Assembly: GCF_026210795.1 (NCBI RefSeq) | Contig: NC_089435.1 | Span: forward strand, 310,001-374,000 | DNA length: 64,000 nt | Direction: 5' to 3' | Origin: Rhizophagus irregularis | Lineage: Eukaryota > Glomeromycota > Glomeromycetes > Glomerales > Glomeraceae | Shown: positions 22,541 to 34,620 of the stretch, in pieces | How positions within the stretch are numbered: position 1 is the stretch's first letter | Layout: each line of letters starts with the position of its first letter | Notes under the pieces: model-generated | Told to the model about the DNA's origin: nothing | Databases searched by the model: none | What the model saw: only the letters and a program-made list of their open reading frames with translations | Translations under genes and position numbers: made by a program

Positions 22541-23036
22541 GTAGGCCAACTCAGCCTGTTAGCCGCAATAAGAAGCACTTTAATGAAGCTACCGACGCCT
22601 CTGCCAGCAAGAAACTTTAGGAGTGCCAATACTCAGCTCTCGTATAATGCACGAGAGTTTCATTCTTTGTCTGTTTCTTAAGTTTCGGAGGTCAGAGAAA
22701 AGAAGGTCTTTTTAAGCTTCAGCAGGAAGTAGGTAATTCCCACGTTTTTTTAACTTTCTACAGCAAAACTGAAGAGAAGCACAAAAATTCGAATCAAGAT
22801 CAGATTTTCGTGATGCAATCGTATTCACCCATAAGCATATAACAAAGATGATATCACAGTTGGTAAATTCTCTTATGTGTAAGTAAAACGCAAAAGTCAA
22901 GCGAAACAATCAAATTTATTATTATTTACATTATTAATATTATCACTAAATGATATTTAAGCAACAGGTTATTTTTTCTAGATAAATCGTGGTTACTTTT
23001 GACTACATAAAAAGAAACTAGAGATCTTGGTGACAA
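22541..23036. other. Spacer with residual coding-like sequence
   Basis: About 22541-22720 reads partly as protein (RPTQPVSRNKKHFNEATDAS) continuing the decayed region. No intact gene. AT content rises again after about 22910. Confidence 0.35.
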
Positions 23037-23716
23037 CTACAACACTTTTACGCCTATGTACTCTGCCAAACGCCTTCTCCGATCTCGTACTAAACCTCCA
23101 CCAACTTGTAAGCCATAAAAGGCTAGGAGGTTATCGATAGTTTGCCCTGTAGATTTAAAAAGCAATTTACCAACCATTAGAATCATTAAAAAGTAAAATC
23201 ATGTTGGCTATATATATTATATATACCATTCGCTCTCCGAAGTTGGGAAACATTCGCGGGGAAGTTGTTGGGAAGCACATTTCGAAGATTTGGCAGAACT
23301 TCTATTCTTTCGCGTGGATTACTTATTCGAGAATTTACCGTCCTGCAAAAAGAACGGACGTCTCTAAATAATAAAATATACATTTATCCACCATTATTTT
23401 GGTAAAAATCATTTAAAAATACATCAATATATACATACAGTGCTTGGATTGAACGTCGGATTCGTCTTAGGCGTCTATGATCGGTTCTCTGGGTCTGTTG
23501 AACAGTTCGTAGATCTCGTCGAACAGTTTGTAGATCTCGTCGAATCCTTCGTAGAGTTCCCGTCATTTGTTGTTGGTTTCGCAATATTTGATTTACTTGT
23601 ACAGCGACGTTAGTTGTCGGGATATTCGGTAGCCGGGATAATTCCAAAGTCACGTTTCCGGTGGCTGTAGCGAGAGCATTGAGATTTTGAACTAAAAGGG
23701 GGAAATTTGGCTGAGC
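23037..23716 (-). CDS. Coiled-coil protein with C-terminal LLAFYGL domain, unknown
   Basis: Exons: 23716-23439, 23342-23227 and 23146-23037 (TAG). Introns start GTATGT and GTATAT and end TGCAG and TACAG, with matching phases. The first exon visible encodes AQPNFPLLVQNLNALATATG, then a Gln/Arg-rich coiled coil (QQQMTGTLRRIRRDLQTVRR). The second gives RISNPRERIEVLPNLRNVLP..NFPANVSQLRRANG. The last gives a SAP-like end (DNLLAFYGLQVGGGLVRDRRRRLAEYIGV). The C-terminal pattern recalls a repeated family in Rhizophagus; its role is unknown. The 5' end is uncertain: an internal ATG at 23653 is possible, but similarity of composition continues to 23716, whose acceptor implies a missed upstream exon. 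Confidence 0.6.
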
Positions 23717-24115
23717 CTAATAATATAAAAAGTGATTAGTCTTTGAACTTGGAACTAATTTTTTTAACTTAGTTTTGCCATTTTCTTTGTTATTATTAAA
23801 AAAGATCAGAAATAAACTTTGATATTTAGGCTTTATTTATGGAACAATAAATTCTACGGATCAATCAAATGCAGTGCTTACATTCCCATATACTTCTTCT
23901 AATAAGCTTTTTTGCGGAGTATAAAACATTTTTATTGGAGTTAACTTTACTAACTTACGTGCGCGTTCAAATGATTCAATACTCTGTGCAACGTTTGACA
24001 ATTTTCTCCCACATAATCACTTGAGTCGTAATGTGAAAAGTCGTCGTATCTGTGTCGATATTTATGTTAAGAATAAATTTATTTTCTAACGAACACAAAC
24101 GAACATCTTTCACCT
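23717..24115. other. Spacer between two minus-strand genes
   Basis: Should contain the first exon and promoter of the coiled-coil gene, which I could not fix; the ATG GCA AAA CTA at about 23783 does not join in phase. No other gene. Confidence 0.4.
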
Positions 24116-25191
24116 TTAATTTTCATTTTGACAAACTTCAAGGATATGGGAAATATGGAAATTGGCATTGGCAACTTTCATGTTGTTACTTAAAATTTCA
24201 TCTATTCTGGTAGTGATATCATCATATGATGAGGCGAACATTTGTGGCCCACCTTTCCTATTGTAACTGTTCCATTGATTGCATGGGAATTGTGCATCAT
24301 AGAAAATCTTATTAAAGGCCATCTGAATGTTGGAACCCCATGGATTGAGGACCCATTCAAATAACCAATGATATAAAATTTGTTTAGACCAGAGGATATC
24401 ATCACACAACCTATTACGGAGTTCATTTGAGGCTTCTTCCGTAAGTTCCCATTCCATAAGTAATCTCTTATCGTCACCTGAAGTTAAACCACTTATGCCA
24501 GTTCCCTCAATACCAACGAAGATTTTGGGATTCAATTGCTGGCGTTCTTCAAGAAAATTAAACATGAGTTGCATATTCGTTTTAAGATTAAGGTGGACTT
24601 CCACTTCCAGAAAGGACCTAACAAGGTTTGATTGAAAACCTCAGCTAATGAAATAGGCCATAATTTCAGGTATAAAGCTGTCGCTTGTTGGTTTATCTAA
24701 TAATAATCTTGCTCCGGGTGTGATCGACGAAATGGTAGACATGAAAGTTTTCTCTTTTAATTATTTAAAGTTGTTTAATTAATGCTGTTTGAAGGTCAGA
24801 AGTGGTTTATAAAAATTTACTTACCCTTGGTTTTTAGTTCTTTTTGAAAATAATAGTACGGAACTTTGTCAATGAAAAGCTTTATGTATCATGTGTGCTT
24901 GAAGTATAAAACTTATAAATATCAAAACAAAACTTAAAATTGCAGTAAAATGAGTCATACCTTATCAAATGTGAGCATGAACTTATAAAAGGAGTAATAA
25001 GGAATATCTCCATAGAACAAGACTGCTTGTTCGTCCAGAATTGAAACTTTAGCTATCACATTTTTATATTTTACTGTACTCTTCTCCTTAATAATACCAA
25101 GCTTAAAGGCTTGTTGTAAATAATTAATGTATTTTGTTTTCTGCAGTTTTACCTCACTTCTTATCTCAACTGTATTGTCAGAAGTGGTCAT
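24116..25191 (-). pseudogene. Three-exon gene of unknown family with one TGA
   Basis: Exons: 25191-24961, 24879-24825 and 24753-24116 (TAA). Introns are GTATGA..AAAG and GTAAGT..AAAAG, with phases that fit. The product would be ~307 residues. It starts MTTSDNTVEI; the middle contains SITPGARLLLDKPTSDSF, IFVGIEGTGISGLTSGDD and LLMEWELTEEA; the end is rich in Trp and aromatic residues (HWLFEWVLNPWG). No family recognised. TGA at 24643-24641 interrupts IMAYFIS(stop)GFQSN; both sides are in the same frame, and CGA to TGA would explain it. Either a fresh nonsense mutation or an unrecognised intron. A fragment of the same C-terminus occurs at about 27390-27445. Confidence 0.6.
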
Positions 25192-25675
25192 AGTCGAATA
25201 TTATATATAAATTAGTGAGTGAATAAACAAATTTAGATCTTTGTCGCACAAGGTCACAAACCTGTCATATTGACGTTACTAGTATCGAATTTGAAAATGA
25301 AGTGCCAATTGCGTGGAATAAGGGTTAGGAGAGTTATAAATGAAAATTTGACACCTGCATCATCATTCAAAAGAATTTTCAGAAGATAATTTTCTTGGTA
25401 GTTGATATATATCTTACTTTATATTGCGAATAATATATCATATCAGTGATCGGAAAAAATTATTTTGTTTTTAATAAAAATAGTAAATGATGGATATTCA
25501 TTTATTCTTATATAATTTCTTGAATTAAAAGAGTTTGAAAAAAAAGAACCAGTAAATAGTAATAATAATAAAAGAATAATAATTATTATTGATCTTTAAA
25601 AAGATTTTGGATGAAATTAAATGAACATATAAGAATTCTAACATCATTATATTTGGCTTACCACATTTTGATTGG
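25192..25675. repeat. Left flank of duplicated NQ pair, copy 2
   Basis: From about 25290 it matches 14460-15090. No gene. Confidence 0.55.
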
Positions 25676-26160
25676 TTTGATTATTTTGGTGTAATTTGTC
25701 CTGAAGTGTAGCACCGTTTTGAAAAATTGTAGGTAGGGATTGTGTACCGTAAGCATTATTATCTGAATATTCTTATATTATCTATCGAAAGAATGGTATT
25801 TGTTGAATTGTGCGAACTTAATTCAACATACGTAACATAATAGATGTGTATCATTTAGTAAAGGGAGATAGAATTCAAATGTATTATTGAGGAGTGGTAA
25901 TAAGTATAGGGCAGTGATGTACTCTTGGAAGATTGGAAGCATAATTTTCTAATAAAACCATTTGGAATGGAAACTTTCAACTAAATTTTTATACTGGAAG
26001 TACAAATGCACATCACTGGTGTAGAGTATTATTAACATGTAAATTATCTTGGTTCGTATTAGGTATTCCTACGTTTGAAGAGATTCATTATCATTTAAAT
26101 AATTTGTGAATTTATGGAGTTTGTTACATTAATTGATTAGAATTAATCTTAGTTTCTTAT
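25676..26160 (-). pseudogene. Decayed NQ gene (counterpart of NQ2)
   Basis: Reverse-strand sequence matches NQ2 at its ends and in the TACGTTATGTTGAATT and GAATATTCAGATAATAATGCTTACGG parts. It has many small deletions, lost frame, and a 107-bp MITE at 25912-26018. It occupies the position of NQ2 in the duplicated segment. Confidence 0.7.
25912..26018. mobile_element. 107-bp hAT-type MITE in decayed NQ gene
   Basis: Ends CAGTGATGTACT and (reverse) CAGTGATGTGCA. Flanks GTATAGGG and GTGTAGAG form an imperfect 8-bp target duplication. The uninterrupted sequence is seen in NQ2 near 15380-15400. Confidence 0.75.
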
Positions 26161-26520
26161 GAGAAATTCTTTTAAGAGACGTATAACGGTACGACGGCCA
26201 CACGCCACAATCAATAATCATCAACTGTGCGACAATCTTTTCTTATTTTACTTACATGGTGATATCAGATTATCCTAAGAAGGAAAATCAGTAAACAGAT
26301 ATCTATGTTCCACATAAAATGTAAACGGTTTATGAATTATTTTTTGTGACAATACTAATTTTAGTCTTGTTATAAAGGGACGGCCCAGTTTGTAGATTTT
26401 CGTGGTGGATCTGCCGATCAATTGTCAATTCCTAGATCATGTTGTTTGTGTTACATACGGTAGGAGAACGAATAAATAAATACCTGGTAATTAAATTAAA
26501 ATTTTCAGCTATAAACTAAC

Positions 26521-27011
26521 ATGAATAATTTACCAATGGATCAAACTGGAAATAACTTTAATAATACTAATACGATTTTTCCTACACCTCAAAATAATAC
26601 ATTTGAATTTTATCTTCCTTTACCAAATGATACGCGTATTTATTATGTTACGTATACCGAATTAAATTCAACGGAAATCGCTCGACTCTTGAATAATAGA
26701 ATTGATATCAGCTTCTGTATCATTATAATGTGCACCGTTTAATTCGGGAAGAAATCGGTCAACAATCTGTTGGTTATCAACAAAACACTATCCCACAACA
26801 ATCTTTCGATACTATGATTATTCAACCAAATTTCCAAGAATATTCAGATAATAATGCTTACGATGTATCATCTTCAATTCCTCAAGATGCTATCCCACAA
26901 CAATCTTTCAATACTATGGATATTCAACCTGCTTTCCAAGAATATTCAGATAATAATGCCTACAATACATCTCCAATTTCTTCAAACAGTCCTGAAGATA
27001 ATTCAAGTTAA
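26521..27011 (+). pseudogene. NQ4, frameshifted Asn/Gln-rich family member
   Basis: Counterpart of NQ3. Open from 26521 or, more likely, 26536 (ATGGATCAAACTGG, the NQ3 start): TATAAA at 26510 is too close to the first ATG. The family block is intact to RIDI at about 26708, where 19 bases present in NQ3 (TTATCCCGCATTCCTGATC) are missing. That shifts the frame and gives a stop at 26742. The rest, including RLIREEIGQQ and two linker repeats, stays open in the original frame to TAA at 27011. The deletion has ATC microhomology at its edges. Confidence 0.8.
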
Positions 27012-29172
27012 TGGAGTTCAATTATATCAAAATAACCAATAAGACTAAACCGAATCATAATTTAAGATAAACAAGCTAGTCGATATGCTTTACCGTAAGA
27101 AATAAATTATAACGTATGATAAGTCTTTTAGATTTTTAAAGAGTAGTTTGATAGATGATCTTTAAATTATTGTATTGTTATTTTTTTTATGTCCTTTTTC
27201 AAACTCCACTTTTATCACCATTTTCAAAACGGTATATCCTATTAATTTATTCAGATACCAATATTCATCCGAAAATCTAGTATTCTTATTTCTTCATTCA
27301 AATATATAAGGCTATACCGTTTTGAAAACGGTGATATTTATGTTAAGAATAAATTTACTTTTTAACGAGAATAAATGAACATTTTTCACCTTTAATTTTT
27401 CATTTTGATAAACTTCAAGGATATGGAGAATATGGTGACGATAAAATTATTTTTTCCATCGCCATGTGGGCGACAATTTGTTTTATCTCCATTTTCCTAA
27501 CGCCATGATAATTTGGATTTTAATTAATATATATTAATTTACTATGGTAACACTAGACATAATGGAATTCTATAAACTCAAAAATAATTAAAAAATTAAA
27601 AATTTTGTTACGCTTGAGTAATTTCATTAGAATGTCTAAACATGGGTAAAACTTGCGCGGATATTCCTTTTTATAAAAATTCATTTCAATCCTGTTAAAG
27701 AAATGAGCCAAAGACTGATGTCAAAGATAAATAGTTATCAAATAAACCATAGAACAATACATCGCCCATTTTATCAAAAAGACAAAACGAAATGCAAAAG
27801 CGTAGAAAAGGATAGCATATGATTTAGTGCTGCGGTAAATCAATGGAATATTCGAATATCAAAAAACATTATAATATTCGTCTTATAATTGAATTATAAT
27901 CGTATAATGCTTTTTAGAATATAAAGAATATAAAGGTACCAACTACTATTATAAAAAGAAAGTGGATCGGATGATTGTGGATTCAATGAAAAACAAATAA
28001 TGTGATAGCTTAAATTGTTATTGAATAAATAAATAGGTTTACGTATACTGACTGTCATGTTATTTATGCAGTATTTATTTTTTTTTATATAAAAATAAAT
28101 GTTTTGTTTTTTTAAATCCAATATCTAATTTATTATTATTATTTTTTTTTTAGAAAAAAATAAATACTTATATTCGAATATAAAATTAACACAATGATCT
28201 CGTTTAAAAATGGTAGAAAAAAGAAAATAGATTTAATGTATTCAATAAAAGTGATATTTATAATATTTAATTTTTGGATATAATGTTGTTTTAAATTTTT
28301 GTGAATATAATACGATGAGAATTTATCACGTTACATTATTAATAAAGAACAAAATTGATCGAAATATTGTAATTTGCTAAAATGAGACTTTATTAAGCGA
28401 AGATTGAATGTACAAATTCTTTGAATCACTTAAATCAAATTATACATATAAAAATAAAAAATTTTCAATAATTGTGTGAAAATGGGATTTTTATCTTTTA
28501 TACTATACGTTTGTTCTGTGAATTATAAAAATAATTATAATTGAATGTTTTCTTTGAGCCAAGCATCATTTTTAGTACAGATGACAGATCGAAGTAGTAA
28601 TATCAAGTTCTTGTTTATTCCCAGTTGTATTTATTTTAGAAAAACGGTCATATCAAATTATATGAAATCGATCTGAATAGGGTTGACGTTCGAGGGTAAT
28701 TTAAATGCAGTATCATTAAGGATTGATCATATGCAAGTTAAATACAGTATTCACTTATTACAGCAATAATAAATAATATTGGCGCGAGCGAATGTTTAAG
28801 ATTGAATATCTCTTATAGTAGTAGTATATACAAGGAATAAAAAAATTGTAGCAGCCTCTTTGATGATCTCGAGTGACGCTAATAACATAAAGATTAGCTT
28901 GAAATTTTCTTAGTTATAGTAAAAGATAGACCTTTCATTTTCTTAACGTGCGTACGTATGTATTTGTGACAATTGCGTCAGATGGCAATTTTTCACTACT
29001 AAAATTTTAGACAAAGATGGTAATCTTATAAACAATTATAATTATAATGTTAACTACCGAGAAACTTTATATATCTATTGTGTCAATTACATTTTCTTTA
29101 TTTTATTTATTGATGAAAATATAAAATTTGTAAACTTTGAGAAAAAACAAAAATTGAGCCTTGTAAAATAAA
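27012..29172. repeat. Flank from NQ4 to AKR A
   Basis: About 27130-27370 matches the NQ3 3' flank. About 27390-27445 (minus) is a fragment of the 24116-25191 gene C-terminus (HILEVYQNE). About 28170-28850 is collinear with 9580-10200, and about 28700-28850 with 44540-44720. A short frame at 27894-28121 has no support. Confidence 0.55.
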
Positions 29173-31245
29173 TTAAAGATTTATTCTTCCAAAGTTACAT
29201 GAAGTCGAGATAGCTTCAAATTTACGAGGCACTTCAATGTTTTTTCTGATGAATCTATCATAGTTGCTAATAAACGAATTAGGGAATGGAATTTCAGCTG
29301 GTTTAGATGCTTCATCCAGTCTTTTCATTTGTTCAGGTGTCAATCTGATAATGTTAAAATTTTTTTTACATTAATTTACGTCAGTAAACAATTTTTTTTT
29401 TAAAAAAAAAAACTTTTCAAACAATTATAAATAATACTCACTTAAATTCAAGTGATTTTAGATTTTCTTCGAGCTGAGTAACTGTTCTAGCACCAATTAA
29501 AGGAGAGGTAATTCCAGGTTTTTGTTGAACCCAATTCATACCGACCTATGTATCAGAAAAAAAAAATTAATATTCAATTATTGAAAAAAATTAAAAATTA
29601 TAGTTTTAAAGGATGAATACCTGAACAGGAGTTCTTCCGATCTCTTTTGAAATAGCAATAACTTCATCTAAAATCTCCCAATTTTTTTCGATTTTTGAGT
29701 GTCTCGCAACTGAATCACCGCGACTTTCCGATTTTACTGATTCTCTTGTATATTTTCCGGTAAGAAAACTATTATGAAAATAATTAATACTATAATTATA
29801 TTATAATACAAAAAAAAAGCGCCAATAATTAATAACTACCCATCGGCGATGGCACCCCACGGAATAATTCCAACTTAAAGTTTATAAAAATATATATAGA
29901 TTTAGTATCTATATATAATTCAAATAGAATATAATTTTATAATAATACACACATCAAGTTCAGCACAAGCAGGTTGTAAGTCAAATTCTAACGATCTATC
30001 CAACAAATTATAACGCGTTTGAAGTCCAATGAAAGAACTAAATACGTTTGATGAAAATGCATTAACTTGAAGTTCATCTTTAATATCTACAAACTAAAAT
30101 TAATATTATAATTTCGTACCTCCATCCGCGTAATTCTGCAAATGTATTAGCGCGAGCGAGTGCCCAAGATGGAAAATTGCTTGCAGCAACATATAACACC
30201 TATATATATATATATTTTTAATAATAATATTTAGTAAAATTATTCAAGGTAAACTCTATAAAATAATAGTTTATTCACTTTTCCACTTCGAACGGCGTCA
30301 TCTAATGATCTCATAAATTCTTCAATTGGAGTTCGAAACTCATAAGCATGAACATATAAAATATCGACATAGCTCATGTTCAATCGTTTCAAGCTCTCAT
30401 CAAGATTCTCCACAAGACTTTTTCGATGATTTCCTCCTATGTAATTAACAGTTAAGTTTTATTTATTATCAATCAACATTAAAAAATATTTAATATTCGT
30501 ATTATAAATAGTTTACTAGCTTACCTAAATTCGGATTGAGTCTTATATCCTTTTGCATAGCAGTTGTATTACCTAAGAATTAGTTAAATCTCGAAGATTA
30601 TTGAAAATTCCAAATTTGAACGATAATATACAGTTAATTCATGTTTCATACTCGTATACTTTGTTGCAATCACAACATTAGATCGTTTATCAGAAACATA
30701 ATCTCCAAGGAAACGTTCACTCTAAATATTTTATTAATGGACATTAATATTGAGTTGACTAAAAAAAATTTTTTTTTTTTTTTACTTACTTCACCATAAT
30801 TATAATTGGAGGCAGTATCTAAAAATTTACGTATTATTAAATAGAAAATTTTTTATAACATCATCTAGTGATTGTATAACAAAAAAATTACCGAAAAAAT
30901 TTCCGCCTCTTTCGTAATAAAGATCAAAAACTTTTTTCGATTCTTCTTTATTAGAGCCCAAGTTCTATTTGTAAAGTGTTAATGTTTAGAAATTCATAAA
31001 TTCAGAAATCTTTTATTATCATCAATTCAAATTAATATATATAACTTACCCATTGTTCTCCAAAAGTCTTCATTATATAGCATATGTTAACAATATATGT
31101 TTTATCAAAATATTTATTTAGTTTACTAAAATGATCTTACCAAAGTACCAAGACATAATGGAGAAACTCTCAATCCACTACGCCCCAATAAGACATAATC
31201 ATCGAGAGCTTTAGTGGTTTTTGTAGACGAAGTATCTTGAGCCAT
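29173..31245 (-). pseudogene. Aldo/keto reductase A with mutated splice acceptor
   Basis: Thirteen exons, 5' to 3': 31245-31141, 31067-31050, 30964-30892, 30818-30790, 30721-30652, 30572-30525, 30436-30279, 30199-30120, 30037-29953, 29874-29840, 29768-29621, 29545-29442, 29344-29173 (TAA). All phases match AKR B. The catalytic tetrad is present: D66 and Y71 (DTASNY), K96 (ATKY), H144 (LYVHAY). The product resembles NADPH-dependent COG0667-type reductases ([15 protein letters not shown] at the start, [15 protein letters not shown] near the end). At exon 10 the acceptor AG before GTTGGAATT has become AA; the next AG is one base downstream and shifts the frame, so the C-terminal third would be lost. 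Exon 11 is also three codons shorter than in B. Confidence 0.85.
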
Positions 31246-32572
31246 ATTCTCAAAAATGAAATATTTTAAAAAATTTCTCGTGATGTGTATTTACATATAA
31301 AATATTTCCTAGTTTCTTTTTTTATAAATTAACTAATTTAATTTGATTATGATGACTTGATTTTCCGGATTTTTTTTGCCCACGTTAGTTTAAAAAAATA
31401 TGAGCGAAGTAACCAAAAATAATAAATTTATAGAAATAAATATATGACGTATAAATACTACCTTTAGTACAAGTTTTTAATGACGTTGAAATTTCTCATT
31501 AGCTTTGAGTCTTAAAAATGCTCTTTAGAAACTTTCATCGAAGGAATTCGAAAGTGGGTAAACCGTGATCGAGATTGATTAGAGGTTTAATCTGATTTCA
31601 CAAAAAAAACGTGATTAAAATTCAATCTAAACAAGTAAGGTTAAATTACTTGACGTTGTATTACACCTTTTTTTTTAGGCTTAACCTATTTATGAACTTT
31701 CCTATTGAATGTCTCCCAATAGTAACTTTTTATTAATTTTTATCGAAACTAACTAACTGTAGAATTCATTATAAAAATATTATTATTATTATTTTTTGAT
31801 TTTTAGCGCGATTCCAGTTGGAAGACTAAGTCGTTCAGCAAAGTTTAGAACTTGATTTTCACTGAGCCTGATTAGCTTCTGGAAGACCGATACTCGAAAC
31901 TACTTGTATCACTGTTTTATGATGTTGGAATAATACTTGTGATTTAGGTGAGGCCGCTCAATAGTTTATATTGAAATGAAATCCGTGTAGAAATTAGCGT
32001 AAAAGTACTAGTTTTTCTAATTACTAATTCGATATAAATATTTATAAAGCTAAGACATTTTTGTAATAATATTTAAAGGATATTTTAGTATTTATTTAAT
32101 TTTTAAATTTGAAGTCATGTGATGAATAAAAATTAATTTTACTGTAAAAAAAAATGCTGAAACGGTGTATATATATAAATCTGATGTGACACCAAAGCGT
32201 CACAAAGAAAAAGATCAGCAGGCATTATTTTAAAAAATCTCCTCTACTGCGCGAGCTTGCCTTCAATCACGTGATCAAAGAAATCAATTCATCGGCGTTA
32301 GTTTGAAAAAAAAAAAATCTTAAATCTTTCTACAGTTACGCTGTGAAGAAGTTTCCTTAATTATAGAAAGTAAAACTCAATATTTATTTGAATAAATAGT
32401 TCAATGGTATTTTAAGAATATTTACTGATCAAAATTTCAAAGATTTCTTTAAATTGTTAAAATACCATTTTGGTCTACAGGACGCAGAAAGTGACATTTT
32501 TGACGTTAGTTTATTTTAAACTAGAAGTTTTAAACGAAACTCAATGAATTTCTTTAAAACGTTTATTATATG
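31246..32572. repeat. Flank between AKR A and foldback element
   Basis: Collinear with 47746-49020 upstream of AKR B. No gene. Confidence 0.65.
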
Positions 32573-32580
32573 TAAATAAG

Positions 32581-33141
32581 TGGTTTACCACAAAATCCCG
32601 ACAACCATAAAATCGACAGTCTACAATCCCGACACCAAGATCCCGACAAACCCAAATCCCGTTGAAATGTTGAAATAAAATCCCGATGGTCACAAATTCC
32701 GACAGTTAAAAATCTTGACAATCAAAATCCAAAAGTTTTTTTTTTTTAAATATAATTTTAAAAATGCAATGACGCAGTAACAGGTTAATTTATTGTAAAT
32801 TTTATTAATACCAATGTAAATTGTTAGCAAATTTTATTAATATTAATGCAAATTAACCAACGTTATGAAATTAAAAGAAAAAATTTTTTATCTTAGTTAA
32901 AAGGATTATGTACAGTATATTACTAGACTACTAACTATTCCTTATCTTCTAAAATTAGAAACAATTGTATTAAAAAAATTAACTAAACTCAAATTCATCT
33001 GAGACAGGATTTTAGCTGTCAAGATTTTAGATCATCGGGATTCTGTGACTGTCAGGATTTTGATTCAATCGGGATTTGCATTTATCAGGATTTTGGTGTC
33101 GGGATTATAGACTGTCGATATTATAGGTGTCGGTGATCCCG
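32581..33141. mobile_element. Foldback-type element built of ATCCCGACA units
   Basis: Long inverted arms (~140 bp) made of repeated (A)ATCCCGACA words: CCCGAC on the left, GTCGGGAT on the right. Target duplication (G)TAAATAAG at 32572-32580 and 33141-33149. The paralogous site near 49035 (ATATGTAAGTAAAAATCATTTGATTC) is uninterrupted, confirming insertion after the segment was duplicated. No coding capacity. Confidence 0.85.
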
Positions 33142-33479
33142 TAAATAAGATAATCATCTGATTCAGGTTCGGTCATTAAGAATTTTAGCACCCTACATTT
33201 TTTCATGAAGAATTTTAATCTTATACATGAAACAACTCTTTCGAGAATTTGGTTCAAGGTAATGGTTTAATAAGACCTTTCTCTGTTTTAAAATCTTTTT
33301 TCCCAACATTTACTTATTATTTTAGCTGTGCCTTATAAATCAAATTTAAGTTACTTCGTGCTTGAATCTCACGAAAAAATGTGCCATTTCACCAAAGCTA
33401 ATTGAAAAATATCGCATAATAAAAAATAATAATTATACATAATAAGTAAAATATTGAAAACAAATGTTCTTTGAGAGAT

Positions 33480-33660
33480 GATGAAAGATGACTAATAATA
33501 GTACGGTTACATACCATTTGATGAAAATTGATAGATGAACATTAAGAGATGTAAGAGTTTAATGATTTACTTGTATAAATAGCTTTTGGATGAGACTTTA
33601 AACTAAAATTGGGACCAAATTTCTTTGAATCTATTAACTTTTTCCTTTTAAATTCAGCTT
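33480..33660 (-). pseudogene. Kinase C-terminal fragment
   Basis: Encodes QAEFKRKKLIDSKKFGPNF and PKAIYTSKSLNSYIS, the tail following the kinase domain in K2 and K4. It ends abruptly at about 33660, where an unrelated ~120-bp repeat begins. The 3' flank (33170-33480) is the kinase-family flank. The rest of the gene is missing. Confidence 0.85.
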
Positions 33661-33790
33661 GATTAAGGAAAAAACTCCGATAAATGATAGTTTTTGTTCC
33701 GAAGAAATTCAGACACGTGATCACTTTTCTGAAAAATTTTTATAGGTACCGCGTAGTGCAATTTATTAATCAGGTTTCGCAGAATTACAA
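33661..33790 (+). repeat. Dispersed ~120-bp repeat, copy 1
   Basis: GGAAAAAACTCCGATAAATG ... GTTCCGAAGAAATTCAG ... CACGTGATCA ... CGCGTAGTGCAAT ... ATCAGGTTTCG. Other copies are at 34621-34735 and, partial and reversed, at 40295-40405. It marks the break of the kinase fragment. Confidence 0.75.
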
Positions 33791-33954
33791 AATATATTTA
33801 AACTATTTAAAAATAATTAAATGTTAAATATCAACTATATTTAATAGAAAAAAAAAATAAAGAAAGGAAAATGAATTTGTTTATCAATCAGGAATGTGAG
33901 ATAGATTAATTCTATCATTCAAGAGTCTCGCATTTTCTAATGGGGCGTAATTCG

Positions 33955-34290
33955 GTATACTGATACGCAGCCATTCACCGAAATGATGTTTCGCCGAAGG
34001 GTCATTTCGTAGAATGGAAATTCCCCTGAATGGACATTTCGCCGACCCTATAAAGATGAAATGTGTTAAATTTGTATTATATTTGTGTAGCGTTTAAAAA
34101 AGCGCAATTTATGTCTTATTACAAAAAAACAAAAATTAAACAAAATGGTGCTTTTTTAGACATTTATTATACATGAGTACAAGTATAAAAACTAATTTAG
34201 CACATTTCGTTTTTATAGGGCGATACTTTTCTCCATTTCACCGACACCATATAAGGTCAGTCATTCCGAAAATGTTAGCGATTGACATTC
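33955..34290. repeat. Foldback-like element with ATTTCGCCGA words
   Basis: Left part repeats CATTTCGCCGA / CCGAAATGA / GAATGG words; right part repeats GGCGATAC, CATTTCACCGAC and CATTCCGAAAATG. The same design as the ATCCCGA foldbacks, but more degenerate. Termini and target duplication were not resolved. Confidence 0.5.
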
Positions 34291-34620
34291 CATCATTAAA
34301 ATTCAATCTAATACTCTATTTATATTAATTATTAATAATGTTTTTAGTAGCAAAATTTTCGTAAATATTTTATGAATATTTTGGGAAAAATACGATTTAA
34401 TAAGAAATAGGTAAAAGGAAATTTCGTGTGGCGAATTTGTAAGAATGAATTTTTAATTTATTTTATTGTGTATTTATAGGCAATGTGTACCTAAATATAG
34501 TCAGGATGCCCTAATTCGGATATCCTAATTAAACATAGATGATAGATTTATCCAAATAAGGATCGAACCCGATTGATCAACGGAATAATATTATGTCATT
34601 TTTTTAATGACCCAAAATTT

